A program made the translations under genes and the position numbers. From assembly GCA_903870165.1 (NCBI GenBank), contig CAIQBW010000010.1, forward strand, positions 124,001-188,000: 64,000 nucleotides of DNA. Reading direction: 5' to 3'. Below, in pieces: positions 28,885-37,947 of this stretch. The notes under the pieces are model-generated. The model saw only the letters and a program-made list of their open reading frames with translations, searched no databases and was not told where the DNA came from. The DNA is from an uncultured Methylophilaceae bacterium. Its GTDB lineage: Bacteria; Pseudomonadota; Gammaproteobacteria; Burkholderiales; Methylophilaceae. Within the stretch, counting starts at the first letter, position 1, and each line of letters starts with the position of its first letter.

Positions 28885-30723
28885 TTAGCGTCTTAGCTTA
28901 TAGACCAACAAGTTGTCGCCTTGCTTATAGCCAAAAATTGAGCTACCACCGGCTGCTACTGCAATATATTGCTCACCATCAATTTGGTAAGTGATTGGTG
29001 GTGCATTCACGCCAAAGTCATTACTGCCCTGCCATAGCAGTTTGCCGTTGCTTGAATCATAAGCATTAAAGTGACCATTGCCCTCGCCTGTAAATAATAA
29101 TCCGCCAGAAGTGACTAAAACGCCTCCAACAAGCGGTTGCTCAGTTTTGTTTTGCCAAGCGATTTTTCCTGTTGCCAAATCGACAGAAGATAAAACACCC
29201 CAACGCGGCTCCTCCGCTGGCTCTGATGCCGCATAGCGAATAGGCGGCGCACCATCTTTACCAGGTGTTTCATGAAGGGTGTATCTGATTGGTGCGTGAA
29301 TAGCAGCAACATAGGCATGCTGCGTTGACTCATCAATTGCAGCTGGAGACCAATTAGAACCGCCTAAGATACCAGGGTAAAGGGTGACGCCCTCAAAGGT
29401 AGCTTTCGCAAATAGATTTTTCTGTGGCACGAAGGCTTCGGACTTCATTAAAAGCTCGCCAGTTTTGCGGTCATTCACAAAAAACCAACCTAATTTACTT
29501 GCCTGCCCAACCGCCTCAATGACTTTGCCATCTTTTTTGTAATTAAACAAAATTGGTGCACTCGCAATGTCGTACCCCCAAACGTCATGTGGAACTTGTT
29601 GGAAATACCAACGCAACTTTCCAGAATCAGCATCTAAGGCTACCAAAGAAACGGTGTAGAGATTATCCCCAGGGCGAGATACATCATTCATTTGTGGTGA
29701 AGGATTGCCTGTGCCAAAGTACAAGAGCCCTAAGTTAGGGTCAATTGCTGGAGTGCTCCATGCTGAACCACCACCAAAGCGTGCTGAGTCCGGAAATTTA
29801 GGTAAGGCGGCTTTTTCAGCATCAGTATTGCGATTAAGCGAAATGCCGTCAGCGGTAGTTTCTTTGAATGACCCTTCCCAACCTTTATCCGGAATGGTGT
29901 CGAACTGCCAAACGCGCTTACCAGTGTTCACATCAAACGCCGCCAAAAATCCTGGGCGACCATAACGTCCCGTCACACCAATCACAGCGCCTAGCGGCGC
30001 ATCTTCCCGTGGGTTATCAATGTGCAACCCATAACCAACACCAGTAATACCAATAATGACCTTACCTTTGTAAACAACAGGTGCCATCGCCATGCCAACA
30101 CCTGTACCGCCTGTGGTTTTGGCGGTTTTATTTGGGTCGTTCTTATTGAGTGAATCTTGCCCCTCAGTAATCACGTCGGCATCTACCGCATTAATATCCC
30201 AAAGCCTCTTGCCTGTTTTAGCATCCAAAGCAATCAAGCGGGCATCCACAGTACCAATAAATACTTTGCCATAGCCTACAGCTACACCACGATTTGCGGG
30301 CCCGCAGCACATATTCCAATCTGCACGTCTGTCGTGCTTGTAACGCCAGAGCTCTTTGCCTGTTTTGCCATCCAATGCCACCACATGATTGAACGGCAAT
30401 GAAACGTACATAATTCCGTCCACAACAATAGGTGTTGCTTGAAATGCCGCTTTAACCCCACTTTTATATTGCCAAGCCGTTGTTAAGTTTTGAATATTTT
30501 CACGATTAATTTGTGCGTTTTCTGAGAATCGCTTATTGGCATAATCACGCCCAAAGCTAGGCCAATCTTGATTTGCACCTTGCTGATGCGCTGAATTAAT
30601 GATGTTGTTTGTGGTGGCATCATGCTTTTGAACATTGCTACAAGCCGCCAGTAGACTTGCTCCAAGCACTACTGCAAAGAGTCCTAATTTTTTATTTCCT
30701 AGGCTTTTACTTATATGACGCAT
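28885..30723 (-). CDS. PQQ-dependent dehydrogenase-like beta-propeller lipoprotein
   Basis: 612 residues. A lipoprotein signal (LLAACSN, lipidated Cys 28) is followed by DWPSFGRDYANKRFSE and an eight-bladed quinoprotein propeller with repeated ALDAxTGKxxW-type tryptophan-docking motifs. The vicinal Cys-Cys pair that packs on PQQ is at 139-140 (NMCCGPANRG). FGTGNPSPQ matches the region of the metal-binding Asn. The block equivalent to the catalytic Asp of methanol dehydrogenase (WDYA) reads HDVWGYD, and I see no clear match to the metal-ligand Glu. Together these place it outside MxaF and XoxF. It is membrane-anchored, with unknown substrate, and no cytochrome c gene is adjacent. Confidence 0.75.
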   Translation of the reverse strand: MRHISKSLGNKKLGLFAVVLGASLLAACSNVQKHDATTNNIINSAHQQGANQDWPSFGRDYANKRFSENAQINRENIQNLTTAWQYKSGVKAAFQATPIVVDGIMYVSLPFNHVVALDGKTGKELWRYKHDRRADWNMCCGPANRGVAVGYGKVFIGTVDARLIALDAKTGKRLWDINAVDADVITEGQDSLNKNDPNKTAKTTGGTGVGMAMAPVVYKGKVIIGITGVGYGLHIDNPREDAPLGAVIGVTGRYGRPGFLAAFDVNTGKRVWQFDTIPDKGWEGSFKETTADGISLNRNTDAEKAALPKFPDSARFGGGSAWSTPAIDPNLGLLYFGTGNPSPQMNDVSRPGDNLYTVSLVALDADSGKLRWYFQQVPHDVWGYDIASAPILFNYKKDGKVIEAVGQASKLGWFFVNDRKTGELLMKSEAFVPQKNLFAKATFEGVTLYPGILGGSNWSPAAIDESTQHAYVAAIHAPIRYTLHETPGKDGAPPIRYAASEPAEEPRWGVLSSVDLATGKIAWQNKTEQPLVGGVLVTSGGLLFTGEGNGHFNAYDSSNGKLLWQGSNDFGVNAPPITYQIDGEQYIAVAAGGSSIFGYKQGDNLLVYKLRR

Positions 30724-30820
30724 GATGAAACACCATAAATAATAATTAAAAACATAGTATACAGATTGGTATATCGCATGACTACCATCAAAATCTAATG
30801 AAATCCATTAAAATGCTTGC

Positions 30821-32740
30821 ATGATCATCCAACACGCCCAACTTGAATGGCACGAAAATCAACCCTACTCCAGCAAGTATGGCGACGTTTACTTCTCAAG
30901 TGATAGCGGCTTAGATGAAACCCATTATGTTTTCCTAGCGCATAACCAACTGAAAACGCGATGGGAAAATTTGAAAGAAGACCATTTTACGATTGCTGAA
31001 ACAGGTTTTGGCACAGGCTTAAACTTTCTTTGCGCTTGGAAATTATGGCAGGAAACTGCACCTGCCAACGCAAGACTCCATTTCATCAGCTCTGAAAAAT
31101 TTCCGCTGAGTATTGATGACTTACAAAACGCACTTTCACTATGGCCCGACCTAAAAGAGCTCAGCGATGCGCTCATTCAACAATATTCTTTGATCTCCAA
31201 AGCATGGCATAGACTGATATTTGATAACGGCCAAGTAACGCTTACCTTATTGATTGGCGACGTAAATGAATCGTTACCTAAATTAAAAGGCGTGATTAAT
31301 GCATGGTTTCTAGATGGATTCTCCCCTGCCAAAAATCCCGATATGTGGCAGGCAAGCTTATTTGAATCGATGGCCAAACATTCGCATTCAGAAACTACTT
31401 TCGCCACCTTTACTAGCGCTGGTGAAGTTAGGCGTGGATTGCAGAATGCAGGCTTTGAAGTTTCAAAAGCGCCAGGCTTTGGTAAAAAACGTGAAATGCT
31501 TTTCGGTCAATACCAAGGAGGAGCAAACAACACGCAAGATAAAACTAACCGCAAAACCTTGATTGTGATTGGTGGCGGACTTGCTGGCGCTGCTAGCGCT
31601 GAGGCAATGATGAGGCGTGGTTATCAGGTCACGCTAATTGAAAGACATTCGTCACTGGCCCAAGAAGCTTCTGGCAATCCACTTGGCGTACTTTACCCTC
31701 GGCTGACAGGTGGGGAAACGCCATTAAATGCCCTCGCCCTTCAGGGCTTTTTGTACACATTAGGACTGCTCAATCACTTCAAAATAAATCCTGAAAACTT
31801 TCAGCAATGCGGTGTTTTACAACTAGCATTCAATGAACGCGAGCAAAAAAGAATAGCTGCTGTTATTAATGATCATCCAGAATTAGTTCATAGGGTTGAT
31901 AAAACACACGCATCTAAATTGTCAGGAATTTATATTGAGCATGCTGGCATATTTATACCGAAAGCTGGCTGGCTTAATCCCGCCTCGTTTTGTGAGTCTC
32001 TCACCAAGCATCCGAACATTAAGAAACAAACCAACACTGAAGCGCTGAGCATAGACAAAACATCGCAAGGCTGGCGGGTGAGTTCTAAAAAGGGACTCAT
32101 TGCAGAGGCGTCAAACATCATCATTGCCAATGCAACAGACGCTCAATATTTTTCGCAAACCAAGCATTGTGAGATGCAAGCCGTCCGAGGACAAATCACT
32201 CTATTACCTTCAACTGATAAGACTAGAAGCCTTCAAACTGTTATTTGTACTGATGGCTACCTAAGTCCTGCACGACAAGGACTGCATTGCTTGGGTGCAA
32301 CATTTTCACCCAACGACATCAATACCGATATTAGAGAAGTCGACCATCAAAGCAACTTGAGTATGCTCGAATCACTTGCGCCCGAATGGGATGGTTATGA
32401 TGCACAATTATTGCAAGGTCGAGCAGCAGTCCGCGCCACAACAATTGACTATTTGCCACTTGCGGGCGCTATTTTAGATGTGCCTCAGCTTAAAGAAAGT
32501 CCGCCTAGGTACAACGCACATCCAAACAGCCTTCCTTGGCTTAATGGGCTTTATATTAATGCAGGCCATGGCGCAAAAGGACTCGTCAACGCACCACTAT
32601 GTGCTGAAATTATCGCTAGCCTTATTTGCAATGAGCCGGCGCCCGTTGATTGTTCACTCCTATCAGCACTAGATCCGAACCGCTTTGCTCTGCGTGAATT
32701 AGGCTTAAAGCGCTTAGCGCAAACGATACAAAAAAATTAG
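30821..32740 (+). CDS. mnmC: Bifunctional tRNA mnm5s2U biosynthesis protein MnmC
   Basis: 639 residues. The N-terminal SAM methyltransferase domain (ETGFGTGLNFLCAWKLW near 59, WFLDGFSPAKNPDMW near 166) precedes a C-terminal FAD oxidoreductase domain (LIVIGGGLAGAASAEAMMRRGY near 246, ASGNPLGVLYPRL). It removes the carboxymethyl group from cmnm5U34 and methylates the product in tRNA wobble positions. Both domains look intact. It starts at ATG 30821, divergent from the quinoprotein gene, with about 100 bp between. Confidence 0.94.
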   Translation: MIIQHAQLEWHENQPYSSKYGDVYFSSDSGLDETHYVFLAHNQLKTRWENLKEDHFTIAETGFGTGLNFLCAWKLWQETAPANARLHFISSEKFPLSIDDLQNALSLWPDLKELSDALIQQYSLISKAWHRLIFDNGQVTLTLLIGDVNESLPKLKGVINAWFLDGFSPAKNPDMWQASLFESMAKHSHSETTFATFTSAGEVRRGLQNAGFEVSKAPGFGKKREMLFGQYQGGANNTQDKTNRKTLIVIGGGLAGAASAEAMMRRGYQVTLIERHSSLAQEASGNPLGVLYPRLTGGETPLNALALQGFLYTLGLLNHFKINPENFQQCGVLQLAFNEREQKRIAAVINDHPELVHRVDKTHASKLSGIYIEHAGIFIPKAGWLNPASFCESLTKHPNIKKQTNTEALSIDKTSQGWRVSSKKGLIAEASNIIIANATDAQYFSQTKHCEMQAVRGQITLLPSTDKTRSLQTVICTDGYLSPARQGLHCLGATFSPNDINTDIREVDHQSNLSMLESLAPEWDGYDAQLLQGRAAVRATTIDYLPLAGAILDVPQLKESPPRYNAHPNSLPWLNGLYINAGHGAKGLVNAPLCAEIIASLICNEPAPVDCSLLSALDPNRFALRELGLKRLAQTIQKN

Positions 32741-32755
32741 CGTAAAATCTCGCTC

Positions 32756-34852
32756 ATGGATATTAATTCAACCTATCGATCCGCCCTGCAACACCACCAA
32801 CAAGGACAATTGGCGCAAGCAGAAGCCCTTTATCGCAAGGTGCTTGATGCATCACCTAAACATGCTGATGCCCTACATTATTTGGGTGTTATTTATCACC
32901 AAAACAAACAACATGATTTAGCAGTTATAACCATTGCAGGAGCGCTCTCTATAGAGCCAAACAATTCTGATTTTTTAAGCAACCAAGCATTAGCACTTAA
33001 GGCTGCTGGACGTTTGGACGATGCAATTAAGACATTGCAACGCGCTTTGACGCTTGCCCCTGATGATTTAGAAATCCATTACAACCTTGGCAATGCTTAT
33101 GTGGAAAACCTTCAATACCAAGACGCAGCGACCTGCTATCGCCGTATCCTGCAAGATTGCCCGCATGATGAAGACTTAAAACAGGCGCTATGTCATGCAT
33201 TGCAAGCTTTAGGTAATGAATATCAACAAGCTGGGCAATATACACATGCAGAATCTGCATATCATGAAGCGATTCGTATCATCGGGAATGAAGCCAGTCT
33301 TTATTACAATTTAGGTAATGCACAGCGTGAACTTGGCAAGGCTGCGGAAGCGGCAATGCAATATCAAAAAGCGATTCAACTCAACCCTAGCGATGCAGAT
33401 GCTTATAACAACCTAGGTAACGTTCAACGAGAGCTTGGTGACTTAGCCTCTTCAATCGCTTCATACCAAAAAGCGCTAGATCTCAACCCTCAGCTTTATC
33501 ACGCAAAAGTGCATTTAGTTCATCAGAAACAGCATATTTGTGAGTGGAAAGATTTAGAAAAAGATATCAGCGAAATTCGTGCTTGGGTGAGCAATACGCC
33601 AGAGGCGCAAATCTCCCCTTTTGCATTTTTATCTATGCCAAATACAACAGCACAAGAACAAAAAGAATGTGCTAAAAATTGGCTCAAAAACCGCTACAAA
33701 TCTGCCTATGAGCAAGGTCGCACTTTAGCCTTTAAGCATAAAACTCATCATCAAAAACTTCGCATAGGCTATTTATCTGCTGACTTTAGATTGCATCCTT
33801 TAGCATCCCTCATTTCTGAACTAATCGAGCGCCACGACAGAACTGCTTTTGAAGTTTACGCCTATTCCTACGGTCTAGATGACAAAAGCGCTGAGCGTAA
33901 GCGCCTTGAAAGTGCATTCGATCGTTTTGTAGATATCCGCACCCTATCAACACTAGATGCCGCTACAAAGATTAACCAAGATGAAATTGATATTTTGGTG
34001 GATTTAACAGGCTTCACCCAAACCAGTCGCAGTCATATCGTTGCATTGCGCCCAGCTACTATCAATTTGAGTTGGCTAGGCTTTCCAGGCACCATGGGCG
34101 ATTTAGATGGCAACCCATTGTTTGATTATATTCTCAGCGATGGTTTTATTACGCCAACAACTGAAACAATTGCCTATTCTGAAAAATTAGCATTACTCCC
34201 TAATACTTATCAGCCAAATGATACAAAGCGTCCAATAGGCGAGTTAAAGAACCGCTTAGAGTACGGCTTGCCAGAAAGTGGTTTTGTGTTCTGCTGTTTC
34301 AACCAAACATTCAAAATTCTGCCCGAAGTATTTGATTGCTGGATGCGCTTATTAAAGCAAACGCCTAACAGCGTATTGTGGCTTCTAGAGTGCAATCAAT
34401 GGGCAAAGGTCAATTTAATTCGTGAGGCAGAAACTCGAGGGATTAACAAAGAGCGCTTAATCTTCGCGCCGCGCGTGACGATGGCGCAACATCTTGCAAG
34501 GCAAACTTGTGCAGATTTATTTTTAGACACCTTACCCTATAATGCCCATACCACAACTAGTGATGCGCTTTGGATGGGCTTGCCTGTCTTGACTTGTGCT
34601 GGTGATACTTTTGCCAGTCGCGTTGCTGGAAGCTTACTCAGGGCGTTCAATCTAGAAGAGCTCATCACCTACTCTTTGCAAAACTACGAAAGCAAAGCCC
34701 TGTCGCTCTCTAACAATCCAGTTGAGTTAAAACGTATTAAAGCCCAATTGACGAAATACAATAAGAAACTTCCATTATTCGACGTAGCGCAATTTACTAG
34801 GGATATAGAGTCACAGTATCAAACTATGTGGAAAACTCATAAATCGGCTTAA
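32756..34852 (+). CDS. TPR / GT41 O-GlcNAc transferase-like (SPINDLY) protein
   Basis: 698 residues. Residues 1-260 form at least six TPRs (AEALYRKVLDASPKHADALHY, YNNLGNVQRELGDLASSIA). After a linker, a GT41 catalytic region follows: LRIGYLSADFRLHPLASLI with the candidate catalytic His near 344, INLSWLGFPGTMG, and a nucleotide-sugar site DTLPYNAHTTTSDALWMGLPVLT. Eukaryotic relatives attach GlcNAc or fucose to Ser/Thr of cytosolic proteins. Bacterial targets are mostly unknown. There is no signal peptide, so it is cytosolic. It lies 15 bp after mnmC. Its TTAA stop is shared with the convergent EamA gene. Confidence 0.85.
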   Translation: MDINSTYRSALQHHQQGQLAQAEALYRKVLDASPKHADALHYLGVIYHQNKQHDLAVITIAGALSIEPNNSDFLSNQALALKAAGRLDDAIKTLQRALTLAPDDLEIHYNLGNAYVENLQYQDAATCYRRILQDCPHDEDLKQALCHALQALGNEYQQAGQYTHAESAYHEAIRIIGNEASLYYNLGNAQRELGKAAEAAMQYQKAIQLNPSDADAYNNLGNVQRELGDLASSIASYQKALDLNPQLYHAKVHLVHQKQHICEWKDLEKDISEIRAWVSNTPEAQISPFAFLSMPNTTAQEQKECAKNWLKNRYKSAYEQGRTLAFKHKTHHQKLRIGYLSADFRLHPLASLISELIERHDRTAFEVYAYSYGLDDKSAERKRLESAFDRFVDIRTLSTLDAATKINQDEIDILVDLTGFTQTSRSHIVALRPATINLSWLGFPGTMGDLDGNPLFDYILSDGFITPTTETIAYSEKLALLPNTYQPNDTKRPIGELKNRLEYGLPESGFVFCCFNQTFKILPEVFDCWMRLLKQTPNSVLWLLECNQWAKVNLIREAETRGINKERLIFAPRVTMAQHLARQTCADLFLDTLPYNAHTTTSDALWMGLPVLTCAGDTFASRVAGSLLRAFNLEELITYSLQNYESKALSLSNNPVELKRIKAQLTKYNKKLPLFDVAQFTRDIESQYQTMWKTHKSA

Positions 34853-35739
34853 AGCTGTTCGTTCGTTGCCGCAAATAAGGCTGCGACTACAATTAATGCG
34901 CCGCCAAACCACTCTCTTACTGATAGGGTTTCATCCGTTAAGAAATATGAAGCGACTGCAGCAACAACCAACTCGAACATAAACAATACAGAAGCTTTAG
35001 TGACGGGAATATGTGTGATGCCATATTGCACAAACAAAGTTGCCGCCATCAGTAAAAATGAGATAAAAATCATCACAACCACTTGAGATAAATTCATGCT
35101 GGTGGGATTAGGAAACGGTGCATCTTGAAACACAATAAATATCAGCGACATCAATAACACGCCTATCCATACAGCCATGGATTTAGCAGTAATGCTTAAG
35201 TTTGACGAATGCCTTGTAATAACATTCGTCATCGCAAAGCCAACACCCGAAGATAATGCCAGCCACTCTGCCTTGTTATTTGGCAAAGGTAATGCACCAT
35301 CCTGCCAAAACATAATAAATGCGCCTATAAGTGACAAAACAATCACCGCAAGCCCACGCTTATTGGTGCGTTCTTTTAGCCAAAAATGCGCCATGACGAG
35401 TGTCCAAAGTGGTGACAAGTAAAAAAGCAACATCACGCGCATCACTTCACCGTCAATAATCGCTAAGACATAACTTAAGTTAGTCCAGCCTGCGATGATG
35501 GCAAGCCAGATAACACTTTTAGGTTGATTAAGTGCGGCGCGCCATTGTTTGTGCAAAACAACTGCAAAAATACAAACGGCTATTACATAGGTATAAAAGC
35601 TGGAGGTCACACCTGAAATACCTGCCTCTTGCATAACGCGGTAGGGATACCAAATCACCCCCCAGCATACTGCGCCAAACAGAAGGCCGAACGCAGCGAA
35701 TTGGCTTTGATGTTTTTCCAACAATGAATGACTCAACAT
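34849..35739 (-). CDS. EamA/DMT-family transporter
   Basis: 296 residues with about ten membrane helices in two EamA repeats. WLAIIAGWTNLSYVLAIIDGEVMRVMLLFYLSPLWT is the first-repeat signature region (read from residue 78), and VTKASVLFMFELVVAAV is in the second. Members export metabolites such as amino acids or drugs. The substrate cannot be told. It is a single gene between convergent GT41 and divergent dapC. Confidence 0.85.
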   Translation of the reverse strand: MLSHSLLEKHQSQFAAFGLLFGAVCWGVIWYPYRVMQEAGISGVTSSFYTYVIAVCIFAVVLHKQWRAALNQPKSVIWLAIIAGWTNLSYVLAIIDGEVMRVMLLFYLSPLWTLVMAHFWLKERTNKRGLAVIVLSLIGAFIMFWQDGALPLPNNKAEWLALSSGVGFAMTNVITRHSSNLSITAKSMAVWIGVLLMSLIFIVFQDAPFPNPTSMNLSQVVVMIFISFLLMAATLFVQYGITHIPVTKASVLFMFELVVAAVASYFLTDETLSVREWFGGALIVVAALFAATNEQL

Positions 35740-35809
35740 AGACTTTCTAAATCAATGGAATTGTTGATTGAATGTTTAAGCGATGTGACGCTTCATTTAT
35801 AATAGCTAA

Positions 35810-36994
35810 ATGAACTCAAATCTCAGCAAGTTACAACCTTACCCATTTCAACGTTTACGCGACTTATTTAGCGGTATTACGCCGAACGCCGAACACAAGC
35901 CTGTCAATCTTTCGATAGGCGAGCCTAAACATGATACACCAGCCCTCATCAAACAAGCGCTGATTGATAATTTAAACGGGTTAGCATCCTACCCAACTAC
36001 GGCTGGCATACCTGAACTTAGACAAGCGATTTCGAACTGGGCAACACGTCGCTATGGCATACCTCTACTCAATGCTGAAACGGAAATTGCACCAGTAAAT
36101 GGTAGTCGAGAAGCTTTATTTGCATTTGCACAAGCCGTCATTAACACCAAAAAAGTGGCGAACCCTATCGTAATTTGTCCTAACCCGTTCTACCAAATTT
36201 ATGAAGGTGCGGCTTTTTTAGCTGGCGCTGAGCCTTACTTCCTGAACACGCTACCTGAGAATCAACACGCGATGGACTTTGATAGCGTGCCAGTTGAAAT
36301 TTGGAATCGCACGCAGTTAGTTTATGTATGCTCACCAGGCAACCCATCTGGCAAGGTGATGAGCCTAGATCAATGGAAAAAAATATTTGATCTATCTGAT
36401 TTATATGGTTTTGTTATTGCCGCTGATGAGTGCTACTCTGAGATTTACTTTGATGAAGCGATCAAACCTTTAGGCGCATTAGAGGCCGCACAAAAACTAG
36501 GCCGCGATTATTCACGCTTGGTGGTGTTTAGCTCACTCTCAAAACGCTCAAACGTACCTGGCATGCGCTCTGGCTTTGTTGCTGGTGACGCTAATATTCT
36601 TGAGCAATTCTTGCTTTACCGCACCTATCATGGCTGCGCGATGAGCCCTTCTGTTCAAGCGGCTAGTATTGCAGCTTGGAATGATGAGAATCATGTGATT
36701 GAAAATCGTAGACTTTACGCAGAGAAGTTTAAGACTGTCACCCCGATGCTAGAAAACACTTTGGGTGTTGAGATGCCTGATGCGGCTTTCTATCTTTGGG
36801 CCAAAACCGACATGCCAGATACTGAAGTCGCGATTCGTTTGTATCGCGACTTTAATGTGACGGTATTGCCCGGTAGCTTTTTAGCACGTGAAGCACACGG
36901 CATCAATCCGGGAGAACAATTTATTCGATTGGCTTTAGTGGCAAGTTTAGATGAGTGTGTTGAGGCGGCAAATCGCATTAAAAACCTCATGTAA
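35810..36994 (+). CDS. dapC: Succinyldiaminopimelate aminotransferase
   Basis: 394 residues, a fold-type I PLP aminotransferase. It has YPFQRLRDLFSGITPN at the start (characteristic of DapC), NLSIGEPKHDTP, YPTTAGIPELRQAI, CSPGNPSGKV, ADECYSEIYFDE and the PLP Lys in FSSLSKRSNVPGMRSGF. It makes N-succinyl-LL-diaminopimelate for lysine and peptidoglycan. No other dap gene is nearby. ArgD and other aminotransferases can share this activity, so the exact pathway role is inferred from the sequence type. Confidence 0.87.
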   Translation: MNSNLSKLQPYPFQRLRDLFSGITPNAEHKPVNLSIGEPKHDTPALIKQALIDNLNGLASYPTTAGIPELRQAISNWATRRYGIPLLNAETEIAPVNGSREALFAFAQAVINTKKVANPIVICPNPFYQIYEGAAFLAGAEPYFLNTLPENQHAMDFDSVPVEIWNRTQLVYVCSPGNPSGKVMSLDQWKKIFDLSDLYGFVIAADECYSEIYFDEAIKPLGALEAAQKLGRDYSRLVVFSSLSKRSNVPGMRSGFVAGDANILEQFLLYRTYHGCAMSPSVQAASIAAWNDENHVIENRRLYAEKFKTVTPMLENTLGVEMPDAAFYLWAKTDMPDTEVAIRLYRDFNVTVLPGSFLAREAHGINPGEQFIRLALVASLDECVEAANRIKNLM

Positions 36995-37004
36995 AAATTA
37001 ACAA

Positions 37005-37946
37005 TTAGCTTTTAATAAACTGATTTACTTCATTAAAAGCCAACTCGTTCATTTTGGGATTTAAGCAATCTATTTCAAAATTATCATCCATACCACGCAA
37101 CCAAGTAAGCTGCCTTTTCGCCAACTGACGAGTTGCAAAAATTCCTCTGTCTCGTAGCTCAGCCTCATCATATTGCCCTGCCAAATGCTCCAATGCTTGT
37201 CGATAGCCTACGCAACGCATGGATGGCAACTCTGGTGTTAGCTCAGGATATTGTTTTAGCAAAGCGGTCACTTCATCTAAAAAGCCTTGTTTTAACATGA
37301 CATCAAAGCGAGTAGCAATGCGGCTGTGCAATACACTTCTATCAGAAGGCACCAAAGCTATTTTTAGCAAACGATACGGCAAATCGCCACCACTCGTTGC
37401 TTGGTGTAGCTCTGTCATGGTTTTGCCGCTAATCTCATACACTTCTAAAGCACGTTGAACACGCTGCGCATCCGCAGGCTCAAGTCTTGCAGCAGTTGCT
37501 GGATCTATCTTAGCAAGCTTGGCATGCATCGCAGGCCAGCCGATTTGCGCGGCCTCCGCATCAAGCTTAGCCCTCACTTCAACATCGGCTTCAGGCAGAT
37601 TGCTTAAACCACCCTGAAGTGCTTTAAAGTAAAGCATGGTGCCACCCACTAGCAATGGCACTTTACCGCGAGCAGCAATCTCCGCCATCAACTTTAATGC
37701 ATCATTGCGAAAATTAGCCGCTGAGTAAACTTCCGTGGGTGGAATTAAATCAATCAAATGGTGCGGGGCTTGCGCCAATGTTGCAGCATCAGGCTTGGCT
37801 GTACCAATATCCATGCCCTTAAACACAAGCGCAGAATCAACACTAATCAGCTCGATAGGAAGATGCTGATATAGCTCAACCGCAAGACCGGTCTTACCAC
37901 TGGCCGTTGGACCCATCAAAAATATCGCTGAGGGTAATGCTGACAT
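37005..37946 (-). CDS. miaA: tRNA dimethylallyltransferase
   Basis: 313 residues from ATG 37946. It prenylates A37 of tRNAs that read UNN codons. P-loop [50 protein letters not shown] and [14 protein letters not shown] are all present. A longer frame to 37982 overlaps mutL by 35 bp and is not preferred. It follows mutL by 1 nt, the conserved mutL-miaA pair. VF replaces the usual VY in VDSALVY. Confidence 0.94.
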   Translation of the reverse strand: MSALPSAIFLMGPTASGKTGLAVELYQHLPIELISVDSALVFKGMDIGTAKPDAATLAQAPHHLIDLIPPTEVYSAANFRNDALKLMAEIAARGKVPLLVGGTMLYFKALQGGLSNLPEADVEVRAKLDAEAAQIGWPAMHAKLAKIDPATAARLEPADAQRVQRALEVYEISGKTMTELHQATSGGDLPYRLLKIALVPSDRSVLHSRIATRFDVMLKQGFLDEVTALLKQYPELTPELPSMRCVGYRQALEHLAGQYDEAELRDRGIFATRQLAKRQLTWLRGMDDNFEIDCLNPKMNELAFNEVNQFIKS

Positions 37947-37947
37947 G

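Noticed and set aside
30765-30790. TGGTA...TACCA inverted repeat in the quinoprotein/mnmC intergenic region as an operator
   Set aside because: Only five bases per arm; such repeats are common by chance in AT-rich spacers.
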